Virus record (IMG/VR): IMGVR_UViG_3300031576_000097 | Location: 1-45,362 of that record | Strand: one strand, 5' to 3' | Origin: a virus | DNA: 45,362 nt | Part shown: one piece after another, positions 45,182 through 45,362 of the stretch | How the letters are laid out: the number at the start of each line of letters is the position of its first letter | Numbering within the stretch: the first letter of the stretch is position 1 | Notes under the pieces: generated by a model | Seen by the model: the letters and a program-made list of their open reading frames with translations, nothing else | What the model was told of the DNA's origin: nothing | Databases searched by the model: none | Translations under genes and position numbers: made by a program

Positions 45182-45362
45182 TTAATTTCCATCTTCACTA
45201 TCTAATATCTTTAATATTCTACTAGGTCCTAATATTAATTTCGGTTTAAATAGTCTAGTTCTAAACTCTGATATAGCAGCTTTAATAGGACGACCTGTTT
45301 GATTTGAATGTCTTTCTGCTAATCTACGGAGAAGCTCTTCTTTCTCTTCTGGAGAAATTCTA
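45182..45362 (-). CDS. Small hypothetical protein, C-terminal part plus repeated segment
   Basis: This is the other end of the 71-residue gene that starts at 162. Bases 45182-45235 encode its last 17 residues and the stop; 45236-45362 repeat bases 1-127. On the circle there is one intact gene. Confidence 0.75.
   Translation of the reverse strand, partial: RISPEEKEELLRRLAERHSNQTGRPIKAAISEFRTRLFKPKLILGPSRILKILDSEDGN
45236..45362. repeat. Terminal direct repeat, right copy
   Basis: Exact duplicate of 1-127, marking circular closure. Confidence 0.95.

Noticed and set aside
1-45362. Lysogeny genes
   Set aside because: No integrase, excisionase, ParA or clear CI/Cro-like repressor was found; the dispersed repeats alone do not show a temperate lifestyle.

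Overview
The window is one complete, AT-rich phage genome in circular form. Bases 1-127 recur exactly at 45236-45362, so the unit circle is 45235 bp and one gene crosses the join. The structural genes are of podovirus type: portal, scaffold, capsid, T7 gp11/gp12-like tail tube proteins, large internal/ejection proteins and a lectin-tipped fibre. There is no integrase, no recognisable DNA polymerase and no phage RNA polymerase. Shine-Dalgarno sites are of the ordinary AGGAG type. The host cannot be named from the sequence; an uncultivated aquatic bacterium is a guess from the AT-rich composition and gene families.

Layout. (i) Leftward late genes run from about 45.2 kb down to 22.9 kb: terminase nuclease half, portal, scaffold, capsid, adaptor, nozzle, internal proteins, fibre, small beta-rich virion proteins, then a lysis cassette (M15 peptidase, holin-like proteins). 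Across the circle join the same strand carries small virion-like proteins (0.1-2.6 kb), the terminase ATPase half and a secreted HtrA-like protease (3.1-4.6 kb). (ii) 4.6-5.27 kb is non-coding and holds a large imperfect palindrome with seven copies of a 9-mer, CGCTAAAGC. (iii) 5.3-9.7 kb carries mostly leftward small accessory genes around a complete sigma-70-type factor. (iv) 9.66-10.1 kb is a divergent control region; its rightward promoter starts exactly at a 77-nt RNA that looks like the tRNA-like domain of tmRNA without its reading frame. (v) 10.1-22.9 kb is a dense rightward early/replication operon: many small unknown proteins, then a phospholipase A2-like protein, metallophosphoesterase, RSH-type ppGpp hydrolase, primase-helicase, RecB-like nuclease, HNH nuclease and Hjc-like resolvase.

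How it fits together. A promoter pattern, TTAAC(C/T)-N9-TATA(A/C)T with a G just before the -10, recurs on both strands in the early/accessory regions and is a good candidate target for the phage sigma factor or a phage activator. The 11-mer CCGCTAAAGCA recurs in intergenic DNA and inside genes in different reading frames, so it is conserved as DNA, perhaps as an operator or origin site. The large terminase is broken into separate ATPase and nuclease genes about 4.4 kb apart (across the circle join), with virion-like genes and a degenerate HNH gene between them.
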